Notes: generated by a model not told the origin, from the sequence alone. 14,617 bases of DNA from an uncultured Olegusella sp. (GCF_947253395.1 NZ_CAMXYY010000040.1:1-14617); one strand, 5' to 3'. Numbered from the stretch's first letter, positions 6,969-13,372 are shown. Numbers and translations are program-made.

Positions 6969-8330
6969 TTAGCAAACGCCCTGAGCCATCATAGCCTCTG
7001 CTACTTTGAGGAAACCAGCAATGTTGGCACCAAAGACCAAATCGCCCTCATGACCGTACTGCTTTGCGGCGTTACTCGCAGCAGTATAGATAGACTCCAT
7101 GATGCCTTTGAGTTTTTCGTCAACCTCATCAAAGGTCCAAGAGAGATGTTCTGCGTTTTGGCTCATCTCAAGACCAGAAGTCGCAACACCACCAGCATTT
7201 GCAGCCTTGCCAGGCGCAAAGAAGACATCGTTTTGCAGCAAATACTGAGTTGCTTCAAGGGTGGTTGGCATGTTGGCGCCCTCGACTACATACCTAACGC
7301 CATGAGCAACAAGCTCCTTGGCATTGTCAAGATCAAGCTCGTTTTGTGTAGCACAAGGCATAGCAATATCACAGGTCTCGCCCCAAGGACGCTCGCCTGC
7401 ATGGTAAACAGCATTAGGACGAGCAGCAGCATACTCGGTTAGACGCGCACGATGCACTTCTTTTACCGTCTGCAATGTGGCTACATCAATGCCATCGGGA
7501 TCATAGACATAGCCTGACGAATCAGACACGGTAACAACTTTTGCGCCGAGCTGCTCTGCTTTTTGAACTGCATAGATTGCAACATTACCCGCGCCAGAAA
7601 CACAGATGGTCTTATCGGCAAGAGGAGCTGCTGCAACGGTGGGAGCACCCTCTTTTTCGGCTACCATATGAGATAGGAAATAAACCGCACCATAGCCCGT
7701 TGCTTGCGTTCGCGCAAGAGAACCACCATAGCTCAGACCCTTGCCGGTAAGTACGCCAGACCATTCATTGCGCAGGCGCTTATACTGGCCAAACATATAT
7801 CCAATCTCACGAGCACCCGTGCCAATATCACCTGCAGGGACATCGGTATTAGGACCAATGTGACGGAAAAGCTCGGTCATAAAGGACTGACAAAATGCCA
7901 TAACCTCACGATCAGACTTACCCTTGGGATCAAAGTCACAACCACCCTTGGCACCACCCATGGGAAGCGTTGTGAGACTATTTTTGAATATCTGCTCAAA
8001 ACCGAGGAATTTGAGGATGGAAAGATTCACACTAGGATGCAAGCGCAGACCGCCCTTGTAAGGCCCAATGGCTGAATTAAACTGAATGCGATATCCGCGA
8101 TTAACCTGAACCTTACCCTCATCATCAACCCAAGGTACACGAAACATAATTATGCGCTCTGGCTCTACAAGACGCTCAAGCAAAGCGGCTTGCTCGTACT
8201 CGGGATGAGTATCAAGGGCGGGCTGAAGGGTTGTTAATACCTCAGTTGCAGCCTGAATAAATTCGGGCTGATCAGCGTAACGCTCAGATAGCTCAGCGAT
8301 AACGCGTTCGGAATAGTTTTGTGCGGACAT
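6969..8330 (-). CDS. gdhA: NADP-type glutamate dehydrogenase
   Basis: Hexameric cytoplasmic enzyme interconverting 2-oxoglutarate plus ammonium and glutamate, normally in the assimilatory direction. The 453 residues match the short NADP-linked class (about 445-450). Visible signatures are GLRLHPSVN (94-102), the active-site lysine loop LPMGGAKGG with Lys128, and PAGDIG with Asp168. The Rossmann glycine motif SGAGNVA is at 245-251, followed by SDSSG at 269-273, which is typical of the NADP-dependent enzymes. The frame is open back to an ATG at 8417, but the ATG at 8330 is preferred: it gives the usual N-terminus and has GAGGGG a few nt upstream. The leader before it is GC-rich and structured, and three repeats lie further upstream next to tRNA-Pro. 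A strong terminator follows. It appears to be a single-gene transcription unit. Confidence 0.96.
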   Translation of the reverse strand: MSAQNYSERVIAELSERYADQPEFIQAATEVLTTLQPALDTHPEYEQAALLERLVEPERIIMFRVPWVDDEGKVQVNRGYRIQFNSAIGPYKGGLRLHPSVNLSILKFLGFEQIFKNSLTTLPMGGAKGGCDFDPKGKSDREVMAFCQSFMTELFRHIGPNTDVPAGDIGTGAREIGYMFGQYKRLRNEWSGVLTGKGLSYGGSLARTQATGYGAVYFLSHMVAEKEGAPTVAAAPLADKTICVSGAGNVAIYAVQKAEQLGAKVVTVSDSSGYVYDPDGIDVATLQTVKEVHRARLTEYAAARPNAVYHAGERPWGETCDIAMPCATQNELDLDNAKELVAHGVRYVVEGANMPTTLEATQYLLQNDVFFAPGKAANAGGVATSGLEMSQNAEHLSWTFDEVDEKLKGIMESIYTAASNAAKQYGHEGDLVFGANIAGFLKVAEAMMAQGVC

Positions 8331-8348
8331 GCTTCCCCTCTCATGGTA

Positions 8349-8385
8349 GTGCGGGCACGACACCTGTCGCCCCGGTGCGGGCACC
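8349..8385. repeat. Two palindromic 10-mers in the gdhA leader
   Basis: GTGCGGGCAC occurs at 8349-8358 and again at 8375-8384, 26 bp apart centre to centre. Each copy is itself nearly self-complementary (GTGC/GCAC). They lie 18-55 bp upstream of the gdhA start in a GC-rich stretch that differs from the AT-rich DNA just above. They could form hairpins in the gdhA mRNA leader or be protein-binding sites. I do not recognise a known riboswitch. Confidence 0.4.
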
Positions 8386-8478
8386 ATCCCAAGACAGCGC
8401 CCCTCTGGCGTACTCATTCACGCCCAGTCTAGAGTAGACAGGTTTTTCTTTGCCTACTAAATCAGGTAACAAATTTAT

Positions 8479-8507
8479 CTATTATGAAACAGTTCGCCAA
8501 CTGGCAA
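8479..8507 (-). promoter_or_regulatory. Candidate gdhA promoter
   Basis: On the minus strand TTGCCA (complement of 8502-8507) lies 17 nt upstream of TAATAG (complement of 8479-8484), or 15 nt upstream of CATAAT (complement of 8481-8486). This would start transcription near 8472 and give a leader of about 140 nt. The -35 hexamer is part of the third repeat of the array at 8490-8570, so a protein bound there would block it. The match is moderate. Confidence 0.4.
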
Positions 8508-8570
8508 ATAAATGAGCAGTTCACAAAGCGGCAAACAAATGAAAAGCTTCGTTAAGTGGCAAATAAAAGT
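8490..8570. repeat. Three imperfect 27/28-bp direct repeats (candidate operator array)
   Basis: Units lie at about 8490-8515, 8517-8542 and 8545-8570. Each has TTC followed 7-8 bp later by GGCAAAYAAA (GGCAAA at 8503, 8530 and 8558; spacing 27 and 28). Read on the minus strand each core is TTTGCC-N7-GAA: TTTGCCAGTTGGCGAA, TTTGCCGCTTTGTGAA and TTTGCCACTTAACGAA. The first core has partial dyad symmetry (TTyGCCA-NN-TGGCrAA). The array fills the gap between the 3' end of tRNA-Pro and the candidate gdhA promoter. There are no spacers and no cas genes, so it is not a CRISPR array. A regulator-binding array is the likeliest reading. Confidence 0.65.
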
Positions 8571-8571
8571 A

Positions 8572-8648
8572 TGGTCGGGGCGGCGGGATTCGAACCCACG
8601 ACATCCTGCTCCCAAAGCAGGCGCGCTACCAGGCTGCGCTACGCCCCG
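8572..8648 (-). tRNA. tRNA-Pro (anticodon UGG)
   Basis: A 77-nt tRNA including encoded CCA. Acceptor arms are CGGGGCG (complement of 8642-8648) and CGCCCCG (complement of 8576-8582), with discriminator A and then CCA. The anticodon stem CCTGC/GCAGG encloses TTTGGGA, giving anticodon UGG. The D arm is GTAGCGCAGCCTGGTAGCGC and the T arm contains GGTTCGAATCC. A near-consensus promoter lies just upstream. There is no obvious U-tract terminator immediately downstream; the repeat array begins 2 bp after the CCA. Confidence 0.97.
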
Positions 8649-8661
8649 ATGACGGAGGGCA

Positions 8662-8690
8662 ATTATAGATGAGCTGTGCCTTTATCGCAA
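8662..8690 (-). promoter_or_regulatory. Sigma70-type promoter of tRNA-Pro
   Basis: On the minus strand TTGCGA (complement of 8685-8690) is separated by exactly 17 nt from a perfect TATAAT (complement of 8662-8667). The tRNA 5' end is 13 nt after the -10. It is the best promoter in the window and fits strong stable-RNA transcription. Confidence 0.85.
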
Positions 8691-8765
8691 CGGATAGAAC
8701 GACTTAGCAATAATTTTTTACTTTGTTTGCCCTGCTCTCACAAACCTATACTACAAAAATATTTC

Positions 8766-8801
8766 AATTCTTGTGAGAATTACTCAGCAAAGGCAAGAAT
8801 T
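8766..8801. promoter_or_regulatory. Nested inverted repeats upstream of tRNA-Gly
   Basis: AATTCT-TGTG-AGAATT (8766-8781) is a 6-bp dyad. Its left arm, extended to AATTCTTG (8766-8773), also pairs perfectly with CAAGAATT (8794-8801). Three half-sites therefore lie in the 200-bp gap between the divergent tRNA-Pro and tRNA-Gly genes. This could be a binding site or chance in AT-rich DNA. No convincing tRNA-Gly -35 was found; TATTCT at 8828-8833 is a possible -10. Confidence 0.3.
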
Positions 8802-8850
8802 ATGTGGCGTGTTGTGAGGACTTGGGCTATTCTGTCTAAGCACACCATGT

Positions 8851-8926
8851 GCGGCGGTAGTTCAATTGGTAGAGCGTCAGCCTTCCAAGCTGATTGTTGC
8901 GGGTTCGAGTCCCGTCCGCCGCTCCA
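8851..8926 (+). tRNA. tRNA-Gly (anticodon UCC)
   Basis: A 76-nt tRNA with encoded CCA at 8924-8926. Acceptor arms GCGGCGG (8851-8857) and CCGCCGC (8916-8922) pair, and the discriminator is T. The anticodon stem TCAGC/GCTGA encloses CTTCCAA, giving UCC, which reads GGA/GGG glycine codons. The T arm contains GGTTCGAGTCC. It is transcribed divergently from tRNA-Pro and followed by its own terminator. Confidence 0.97.
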
Positions 8927-8938
8927 TACAAATACCGA

Positions 8939-8969
8939 AGTCAGCGTCACTGAGGCGCTGACTTTTTTT
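8939..8969 (+). terminator. Intrinsic terminator of tRNA-Gly
   Basis: AGTCAGCG (8939-8946) and CGCTGACT (8956-8963) form a perfect 8-bp stem with a 9-nt loop, running straight into a T tract at 8963-8969. It starts 12 bp after the tRNA CCA. Confidence 0.93.
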
Positions 8970-9032
8970 ATGCTGTACCTGTCGTTATATGCCACATTCC
9001 GACACATATTTTTTCTCTCTGCCCACATTTTT

Positions 9033-9073
9033 GTCTGGCGCTGTTTTTTCAGGCCAGACCTATACTTTATACA
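9033..9073 (+). promoter_or_regulatory. Dyad and -10-like sequences upstream of the lipid kinase
   Basis: GTCTGGC (9033-9039) and GCCAGAC (9052-9058) are perfect 7-bp inverted arms, 12 bp apart. They are followed by TATACT (9061-9066) and TATACA (9068-9073), either of which could be a -10 box. No good -35 sits at the right distance, so the promoter is weak or needs an activator. The dyad could be an operator; without a U-tract it is not a terminator. Confidence 0.35.
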
Positions 9074-9114
9074 AGCAGAATTTTAATGAGGCCGAGCTTG
9101 AAAGGTTTTTACCC

Positions 9115-10107
9115 ATGAGCCGACAACTGGGACACACTATCGTTATTGCCAACCCTGCTGCTCGCAGTGGCAAGGGAGCTCATGCGGCTGAGTTTGTCCA
9201 CCGATACTTCAAAGCGCATAGCTCCGCAACAGATACGTTCCAAATGCAGCTTACTCACGCACGCGGTCATGCACAAGATATAGCTGCCCAAGCGACTGAG
9301 GCAGATACTGTCATTGCCCTTGGTGGAGACGGACTTATCAACGAAGTAGTAAATGGTCTCATGCAAATACCTGCAGTTTGCTGCCCTATCCTTGCTGTTA
9401 TAGCCATGGGTTCGGGAAACGACTTTGCGCGCACCCTTGGATCTGCCATTAACGACCCCAAAGCTGCACTTACTGAAATTATGACGGGTACGACAAAACA
9501 GCTTGATCTAGGTGTTTTAGATAAGGACACTCCACAAGAAAAGTACTACATAGAAACGCTCTCTTTTGGACTTGATGCAGCTATTGCTCTTGATACCACC
9601 GATCGTCGCGCGGCAAATACCCACCAACAAGGCGCTGTACTTTTTGCTACTTCTGGTCTCAAAATTATGAGCAAAGCTCATCGTGGCTGGGCTTTTAGCG
9701 CAAGCTACTACGATGCCTCTGGTATTAAAAAAGAAATCTCAGGTCGCGAAATTATTTTTGCGGTGCAACAGGGCGTCAGCTATGGTGGTGGCTTCCAAGT
9801 TACACCCAAGGCAGATATATCTGATGGTTTGCTTGACCTTTGTTATAACTGCAGCTTGCCAATGGTGCCCAACACGCTGCGGCTCTTTGCTTTGGCTCGT
9901 CTCGGAAAGCACACACGGTCTCGGCATTTAGCTTTTGATCAATTGACCCATTTGGACATACACTTTCCTGAAGAAATTCCTCCAGGACAAATCGATGGAG
10001 AAAAAATACCCCAGCAAAAACAGCACAGCATCGATGTAGCCCCTGCTGTTTTGAAAGTTATCGCTCCGAGAAATGCTACCGATTCATTGAAACTATCCGC
10101 CCTATAG
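9115..10107 (+). CDS. Diacylglycerol kinase family lipid kinase (DagK/YegS-like)
   Basis: Soluble DAGK-catalytic-domain protein that would phosphorylate diacylglycerol or a related lipid with ATP, feeding phosphatidate back into phospholipid synthesis at the membrane. The 330-residue form shows IANPAARSGKG (11-21), the nucleotide-binding GGDGLINEVVNG (70-81), GSGNDFAR (99-106), PKADISDGLLDL (231-242) and DGE (294-296). These are the family's ordered motifs. Length is close to the usual 290-330. The frame extends upstream to 8989, but that extension runs through the promoter region and up to the tRNA-Gly terminator; ATG 9115 gives the family N-terminus and has AAAGG 9-10 nt upstream. It ends 25 bp from the convergent gntR-type gene. 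Members also include sphinganine-kinase-like and undecaprenol-related enzymes, so the exact lipid is not certain. Confidence 0.9.
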   Translation: MSRQLGHTIVIANPAARSGKGAHAAEFVHRYFKAHSSATDTFQMQLTHARGHAQDIAAQATEADTVIALGGDGLINEVVNGLMQIPAVCCPILAVIAMGSGNDFARTLGSAINDPKAALTEIMTGTTKQLDLGVLDKDTPQEKYYIETLSFGLDAAIALDTTDRRAANTHQQGAVLFATSGLKIMSKAHRGWAFSASYYDASGIKKEISGREIIFAVQQGVSYGGGFQVTPKADISDGLLDLCYNCSLPMVPNTLRLFALARLGKHTRSRHLAFDQLTHLDIHFPEEIPPGQIDGEKIPQQKQHSIDVAPAVLKVIAPRNATDSLKLSAL

Positions 10108-10132
10108 ACCGCACAGGTAGCACTGCTCCTCC

Positions 10133-10786
10133 CTACCAAGATAGATATTTAGCATTATCCAATGACCAGTGAACATCCCGTATATAAGATTGCAACCCAA
10201 TGCCATCCCGTTTTTTGAAAAGTGCCAAAATATGTGCGTGTTCTTTATTAGCTTTGCGCGCATTTGCTTCCAGTACCTCAGGCTTTTCTTGCAAATAGGC
10301 GCGTTTCATAAAAAAGCGATTAAGATTATCAATATAGTCTGCAAGTCGACTATTTCCACACTTTCGCACGTAAGTTTGATGAAACTCGCGTTGCAAATCA
10401 TCATAGCGATCAAATAATCCGCTATTGATAGCCAGCTGCATACTGTTACACAAAAATCCCAGTTGCGCAATATTATTGTCGCTCATACGTTCTACTGCCA
10501 AAAGAGCCGCTCTCCCGTCAAGTGGTCCCAAAATTTCAAACACTTCACGCGCAGCTGACTCATCAAAACCACGTACCGTAAAACCTTTTCGCGGCAAACG
10601 CTCCAAGTATCCTTCATCTGCAAGCTGCATCAGCGCTTCTCTTACAGGAGTGCGACTCACTGACAGCGCATCAGCAATGCTTTGTTCACTAATATGTTCA
10701 AACTCCCCCAACATTCCTTCATTAATGAGATTGGCAATATGCATATACACATGATCTTTGAGAGAAAAATATTTTTCTTTACTCAT
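10133..10786 (-). CDS. GntR-family transcriptional regulator, FCD (FadR) subgroup
   Basis: DNA-binding regulator with an N-terminal winged helix and a C-terminal all-helical FCD effector domain. In the 217-residue form the recognition helix is within VSRTPVREALMQLADEGYLE (43-62), the classic GntR signature, followed by the wing RKGFTVRGF (67-75). The FCD domain (about 85-210) shows the expected Asp in RYDDLQREFH with His136, plus His185 and His206, typical of metal-binding FCD domains that hold carboxylate or amino-acid ligands. ATG 10786 is chosen; a GTG four codons earlier (10798) is possible, and AGGTG about 11 nt upstream is a weak ribosome-binding site. It is divergent from ddaH, and the 216-bp gap contains two TTGTATACAA-type dyads, so it probably represses itself and the ddaH-arcD pair. 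The ligand (arginine, methylarginine or citrulline) is a guess from context. Confidence 0.92.
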   Translation of the reverse strand: MSKEKYFSLKDHVYMHIANLINEGMLGEFEHISEQSIADALSVSRTPVREALMQLADEGYLERLPRKGFTVRGFDESAAREVFEILGPLDGRAALLAVERMSDNNIAQLGFLCNSMQLAINSGLFDRYDDLQREFHQTYVRKCGNSRLADYIDNLNRFFMKRAYLQEKPEVLEANARKANKEHAHILALFKKRDGIGLQSYIRDVHWSLDNAKYLSW

Positions 10787-10822
10787 GCTGTCACACACCT
10801 ATAAGCTGTTGTTTTTGTATTA

Positions 10823-10838
10823 CGATTGTATACAATCG
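10823..10838. promoter_or_regulatory. Perfect 16-bp palindrome, likely GntR operator 1
   Basis: CGATTGTATACAATCG is a perfect palindrome. Its core fits the FadR-subgroup consensus TNGT-N-ACNA. It lies 37 bp upstream of the gntR-type start and contains TATACA on the minus strand, which could be that gene's -10, so binding would be autorepressive. Confidence 0.75.
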
Positions 10839-10912
10839 ACATTATTGCCTATATAAACAAAATAATAAAGATAAATAGCATGTTATCTACCGCTTACTGA
10901 AAAAATAATACC

Positions 10913-10941
10913 TTTGAGTATAGATTGTACACGGTATACAA
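10913..10941 (+). promoter_or_regulatory. Candidate ddaH promoter with overlapping GntR operator 2
   Basis: TTTGAG (10913-10918) and TATACA (10935-10940) with a 16-nt spacer form a candidate promoter for ddaH, with a leader of about 55 nt. The dyad TTGTACACGGTATACAA (10925-10941, 14 of 17 positions symmetric) covers the spacer and -10. Its left half (GATTGTACAC) matches operator 1 at 9 of 10 positions and its right half shares GTATACAA. Binding here should block RNA polymerase. Confidence 0.55.
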
Positions 10942-11002
10942 CTCTTAAAGATATTTTGGACTTACGGAACGCAAAGTTAGTTTTTTTGAAAGGAGTTTGG
11001 CC

Positions 11003-11779
11003 ATGGCTAGATTCACTCACTGCATCGTCCGTCGTCCAAGTCACTCATTGATTGACGGCATTACCTCTGCCCCTGAGCTTGGAAAGCCCAACTACAATCG
11101 AGCTATTGAAGAGCACAATGATTACATTGATGCTCTTACGCGTTGTGGCGTAGATGTTACCGTACTCCCTGCATCTGAAGAGTACCCTGACAGCTGCTTC
11201 GTTGAGGATACCTGCGTAATTACATCTTGCGGTGTTATTGTAGACAACCCAGGAGCTGAGTCTCGACGTGGTGAGGCAGCGTTGCTTGAACCTGTGCTGC
11301 ATCGTTTTTTTGATTATGACAAAATTCGTCACATTACCTCACCGGGCACTCTTGAGGGTGGTGACGTCATGATGGTAGGCAACACATTCTATGTTGGTAA
11401 ATCAAAGCGTACCAACGAAGAAGGTATCCGCCAATTTGCCGCCATACTACAAGAGTGGGGTCTAAAGTGTGTTGAAGTACCTTTGGAAAAGGTGTTGCAT
11501 CTAAAGACAGGCGTCAACTATATCGAGAACAACAATATGCTTGTTTCTGGTGAATTTATCGAAAAAGCTGAGTTTGCAAACTACAACAAAATTATTGTTC
11601 CTGAAGAAGAGGCCTACGGCGCCAACTGCATTTGGATGAATGACACAGTCATTGTCGCTGAGGGTTATCCCACTGTACTCAAAGCCGTACAAGATGCTGG
11701 TTATAAAACTATCGTGGTAGATACATCTGAATATCGCAAACTCGATGGCGGTCTATCCTGCCTAGGCTTACGCTTCTAG
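11003..11779 (+). CDS. ddaH: N(G),N(G)-dimethylarginine dimethylaminohydrolase (DDAH)
   Basis: Guanidino-modifying enzyme predicted to hydrolyse asymmetric dimethylarginine or monomethylarginine to L-citrulline plus dimethylamine or methylamine. From memory of the Pseudomonas aeruginosa DDAH sequence, the 258 residues align along most of their length: RRPSHSLIDGITS (10-22), LGKPNY (26-31), PDSCFVED (62-69), PGAESRRGE (83-91), GTLEGGD (115-121), VLHLKTG (164-170), EEEAYGANCIWMN (201-213) and VDTSEYRKLDGGLSCLGLRF at the C-terminus. The expected catalytic and binding residues are present: Cys253, His166, Glu118, Asp63 and Asp69. ATG 11003 is chosen, with AGGAG 7 nt upstream; a TTG at 10997 is in frame but lies inside the SD spacing. 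A transporter gene follows after 83 bp and a GntR gene is divergent. Arginine deiminase is less likely: it is about 400 residues with different motifs. The physiological substrate is inferred. Confidence 0.92.
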   Translation: MARFTHCIVRRPSHSLIDGITSAPELGKPNYNRAIEEHNDYIDALTRCGVDVTVLPASEEYPDSCFVEDTCVITSCGVIVDNPGAESRRGEAALLEPVLHRFFDYDKIRHITSPGTLEGGDVMMVGNTFYVGKSKRTNEEGIRQFAAILQEWGLKCVEVPLEKVLHLKTGVNYIENNNMLVSGEFIEKAEFANYNKIIVPEEEAYGANCIWMNDTVIVAEGYPTVLKAVQDAGYKTIVVDTSEYRKLDGGLSCLGLRF

Positions 11780-11798
11780 AGCTTTTTTCATCATCCCC

Positions 11799-11840
11799 AA
11801 AAGGTTGCGTAGGACGGTAAAACGATCTACGCAACCTTTT
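11799..11840 (+). terminator. Strong hairpin between ddaH and the antiporter gene (attenuator or terminator)
   Basis: AAAAGGTTGCGTAG (11799-11812) and CTACGCAACCTTTT (11827-11840) form a perfect 14-bp stem with a 14-nt loop. The A-stem/T-stem ends give a TTTT at the 3' side, but the sequence then continues ACTTCGG with no longer U-tract. It starts 20 bp after ddaH and ends 22 bp before the permease ATG. No promoter is obvious for the permease, so partial termination or mRNA-end protection, tuning the ddaH:permease ratio, is likely. Confidence 0.65.
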
Positions 11841-11862
11841 ACTTCGGAGAGAGGCTGCTACG

Positions 11863-13365
11863 ATGCAAACATCTAATGTAACGACAAGTAGTCCCACAAA
11901 ATTACTTATAGACAAACAAGGTAACAAAATCATTGATCCCAATGGTATGGGTTTACTACGTCTGTCAATGATGGTTATCACGGCAAGCATTTGCGGTGGT
12001 ATTTTCTCGCTAGCAGGTGACCTTGCCGCAGGCGGTGCCAATACAGGAGCTGTACTGATTAGCTGGGGCATTTGCTTTGTAGGCGTACTGTCGCTTGCTA
12101 TGTGCTTTTTTGGTTTATCACGTGCGCGGCCTGACCTAACTGGCGGTATTTACGCCTATGCTGCCGCAGGATTTGGTGATTTTGTTGGCTTTATTTCAGC
12201 ATATGGCTACTGGATTTCAGGATGCCTATCTAACGTCTCATTTGCTCTTTTGCTCTTCTCAGCACTTGGATATTTCTTTAAACCTTTCGAAGGTGGGAAC
12301 AATCTTCTCTCATGTATTTGTGCCTCAGCATATCTATGGTTTTTGGTCTGGTTGTCAGCAAAAGGTGTCAAAGAGGCAGCTAAACTCAATATTTTTGTAA
12401 CCATTGCAAAGATTATTCCTCTTGGTCTCTTTATCGTCTCGATTTTGCTGTTGGGTAAATTTAATCCTTCTATTTTTATGGCCAACTTTATGGGTGAACC
12501 AGGTGGTCCGGGCTTTTTTGAACAGGTCGTATCCACTATGGTTGCACTTGTTTGGGTCTTTACCGGCATCGAAGCATCCGTGGTAATTTCAGGACGCGCT
12601 CGTCTCGCGAAAGATGTGGGACGTTCAACTATTATTGGATTTATTGCCATTTTTGTACTGTATATGCTGATATCAGTCCTCAGTATGGGTGTAGTACCTC
12701 GCGAGCAGATGGCACAGCTCGCAACACCTTCGATGGCTGGTGTACTCGAAGCTGCCATCGGACCTGTTGGTGCTGCCATTGTCAATCTCGGCGTAGTACT
12801 GTCGCTGTTAGGTGCTATGTTAGGTTATGTCATCATCAATGCCGAAACTCCGCATGAAGCAGCAAAAATGGGTACTTTCCCCAAGATGTTTGCGTACTCA
12901 AACAAAGCAGGGTCTCCCATCGTGACACTCATTGTGTCATCTGCAATTACACAACTATTTCTGATTCTGGCAGTATTTGCAACAAGCACCTATCAGTTTA
13001 TGTACAACTGTGCCGTATGTACAATTTTAGTACCCTATGTTGCATCGGTATTGTACTTTGCCAAAATCGCTTGGCAGAACAAGTTCATGGGCGCCGATGG
13101 TGCGGGTAATATCAACAAGGCACGTTTTTTTGGCTCGTTAGGTGTAGCATATACTATCTTTCTAGTATGGTCCTGTGGGTTAACTGGCATTATGATTACA
13201 ACCATATTGTTTAGCCCAGGCATTATTCTTTATGCTTGGGGCGAAGTAACCCAAGGCAAAAAGATTTTGCCAACTATAGTGGATAAAGTCATTGCAGCAA
13301 TTATTATCATCACAATGGTGGCATCGGTATATCTTATTGCAACGGGTGTCATTTCGGTACTGTAA
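11863..13365 (+). CDS. APC-superfamily basic amino acid antiporter, ArcD-like
   Basis: Integral membrane transporter of 500 residues, predicted 12 or so helices. The first helix carries SICGGIFSLAG (42-52), the unwound substrate-binding segment of APA-family antiporters. Next comes LTGGIYAYAAAGFGDFVGF (92-110), then SAYGYWISGCLSNVSF, very like arginine/ornithine antiporters (ArcD). Helix 6 has WVFTGIEASVVISGRAR (231-247), the conserved WxFxGIE element of AdiC/ArcD. A long hydrophilic N-terminus (1-29) precedes helix 1. The ribosome-binding site is purine-rich (GGAGAGAGG) upstream of ATG 11863. The position directly after ddaH suggests it imports the enzyme's substrate, perhaps exchanging methylarginine or arginine for citrulline or ornithine. 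No arcA, arcB or arcC genes are in view, so this is not a standard arginine-deiminase operon. Family is confident; substrate is inferred. Confidence 0.88.
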   Translation: MQTSNVTTSSPTKLLIDKQGNKIIDPNGMGLLRLSMMVITASICGGIFSLAGDLAAGGANTGAVLISWGICFVGVLSLAMCFFGLSRARPDLTGGIYAYAAAGFGDFVGFISAYGYWISGCLSNVSFALLLFSALGYFFKPFEGGNNLLSCICASAYLWFLVWLSAKGVKEAAKLNIFVTIAKIIPLGLFIVSILLLGKFNPSIFMANFMGEPGGPGFFEQVVSTMVALVWVFTGIEASVVISGRARLAKDVGRSTIIGFIAIFVLYMLISVLSMGVVPREQMAQLATPSMAGVLEAAIGPVGAAIVNLGVVLSLLGAMLGYVIINAETPHEAAKMGTFPKMFAYSNKAGSPIVTLIVSSAITQLFLILAVFATSTYQFMYNCAVCTILVPYVASVLYFAKIAWQNKFMGADGAGNINKARFFGSLGVAYTIFLVWSCGLTGIMITTILFSPGIILYAWGEVTQGKKILPTIVDKVIAAIIIITMVASVYLIATGVISVL

Positions 13366-13372
13366 GGAAGCG

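Noticed and set aside
8331..8417. N-terminal extension of GdhA
   Set aside because: The extension crosses the structured, repeat-bearing leader and is outside the normal family length; the ATG at 8330 fits better.
8490..8570. CRISPR array
   Set aside because: Only three degenerate repeats of 26-28 bp in direct contact, with no unique spacers and no cas genes.
8780..9028. Minus-strand frame containing GGRDSNPQQSAWKADALPIELPPH-like sequence (in part)
   Set aside because: This is the antisense translation of tRNA-Gly, another well-known spurious protein.
8676..9086. 136-codon plus-strand frame
   Set aside because: It runs through tRNA-Gly and its terminator and has no protein-like features.
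8989..9114. N-terminal extension of the lipid kinase
   Set aside because: It spans the probable promoter and dyad, and the family N-terminus begins at ATG 9115.
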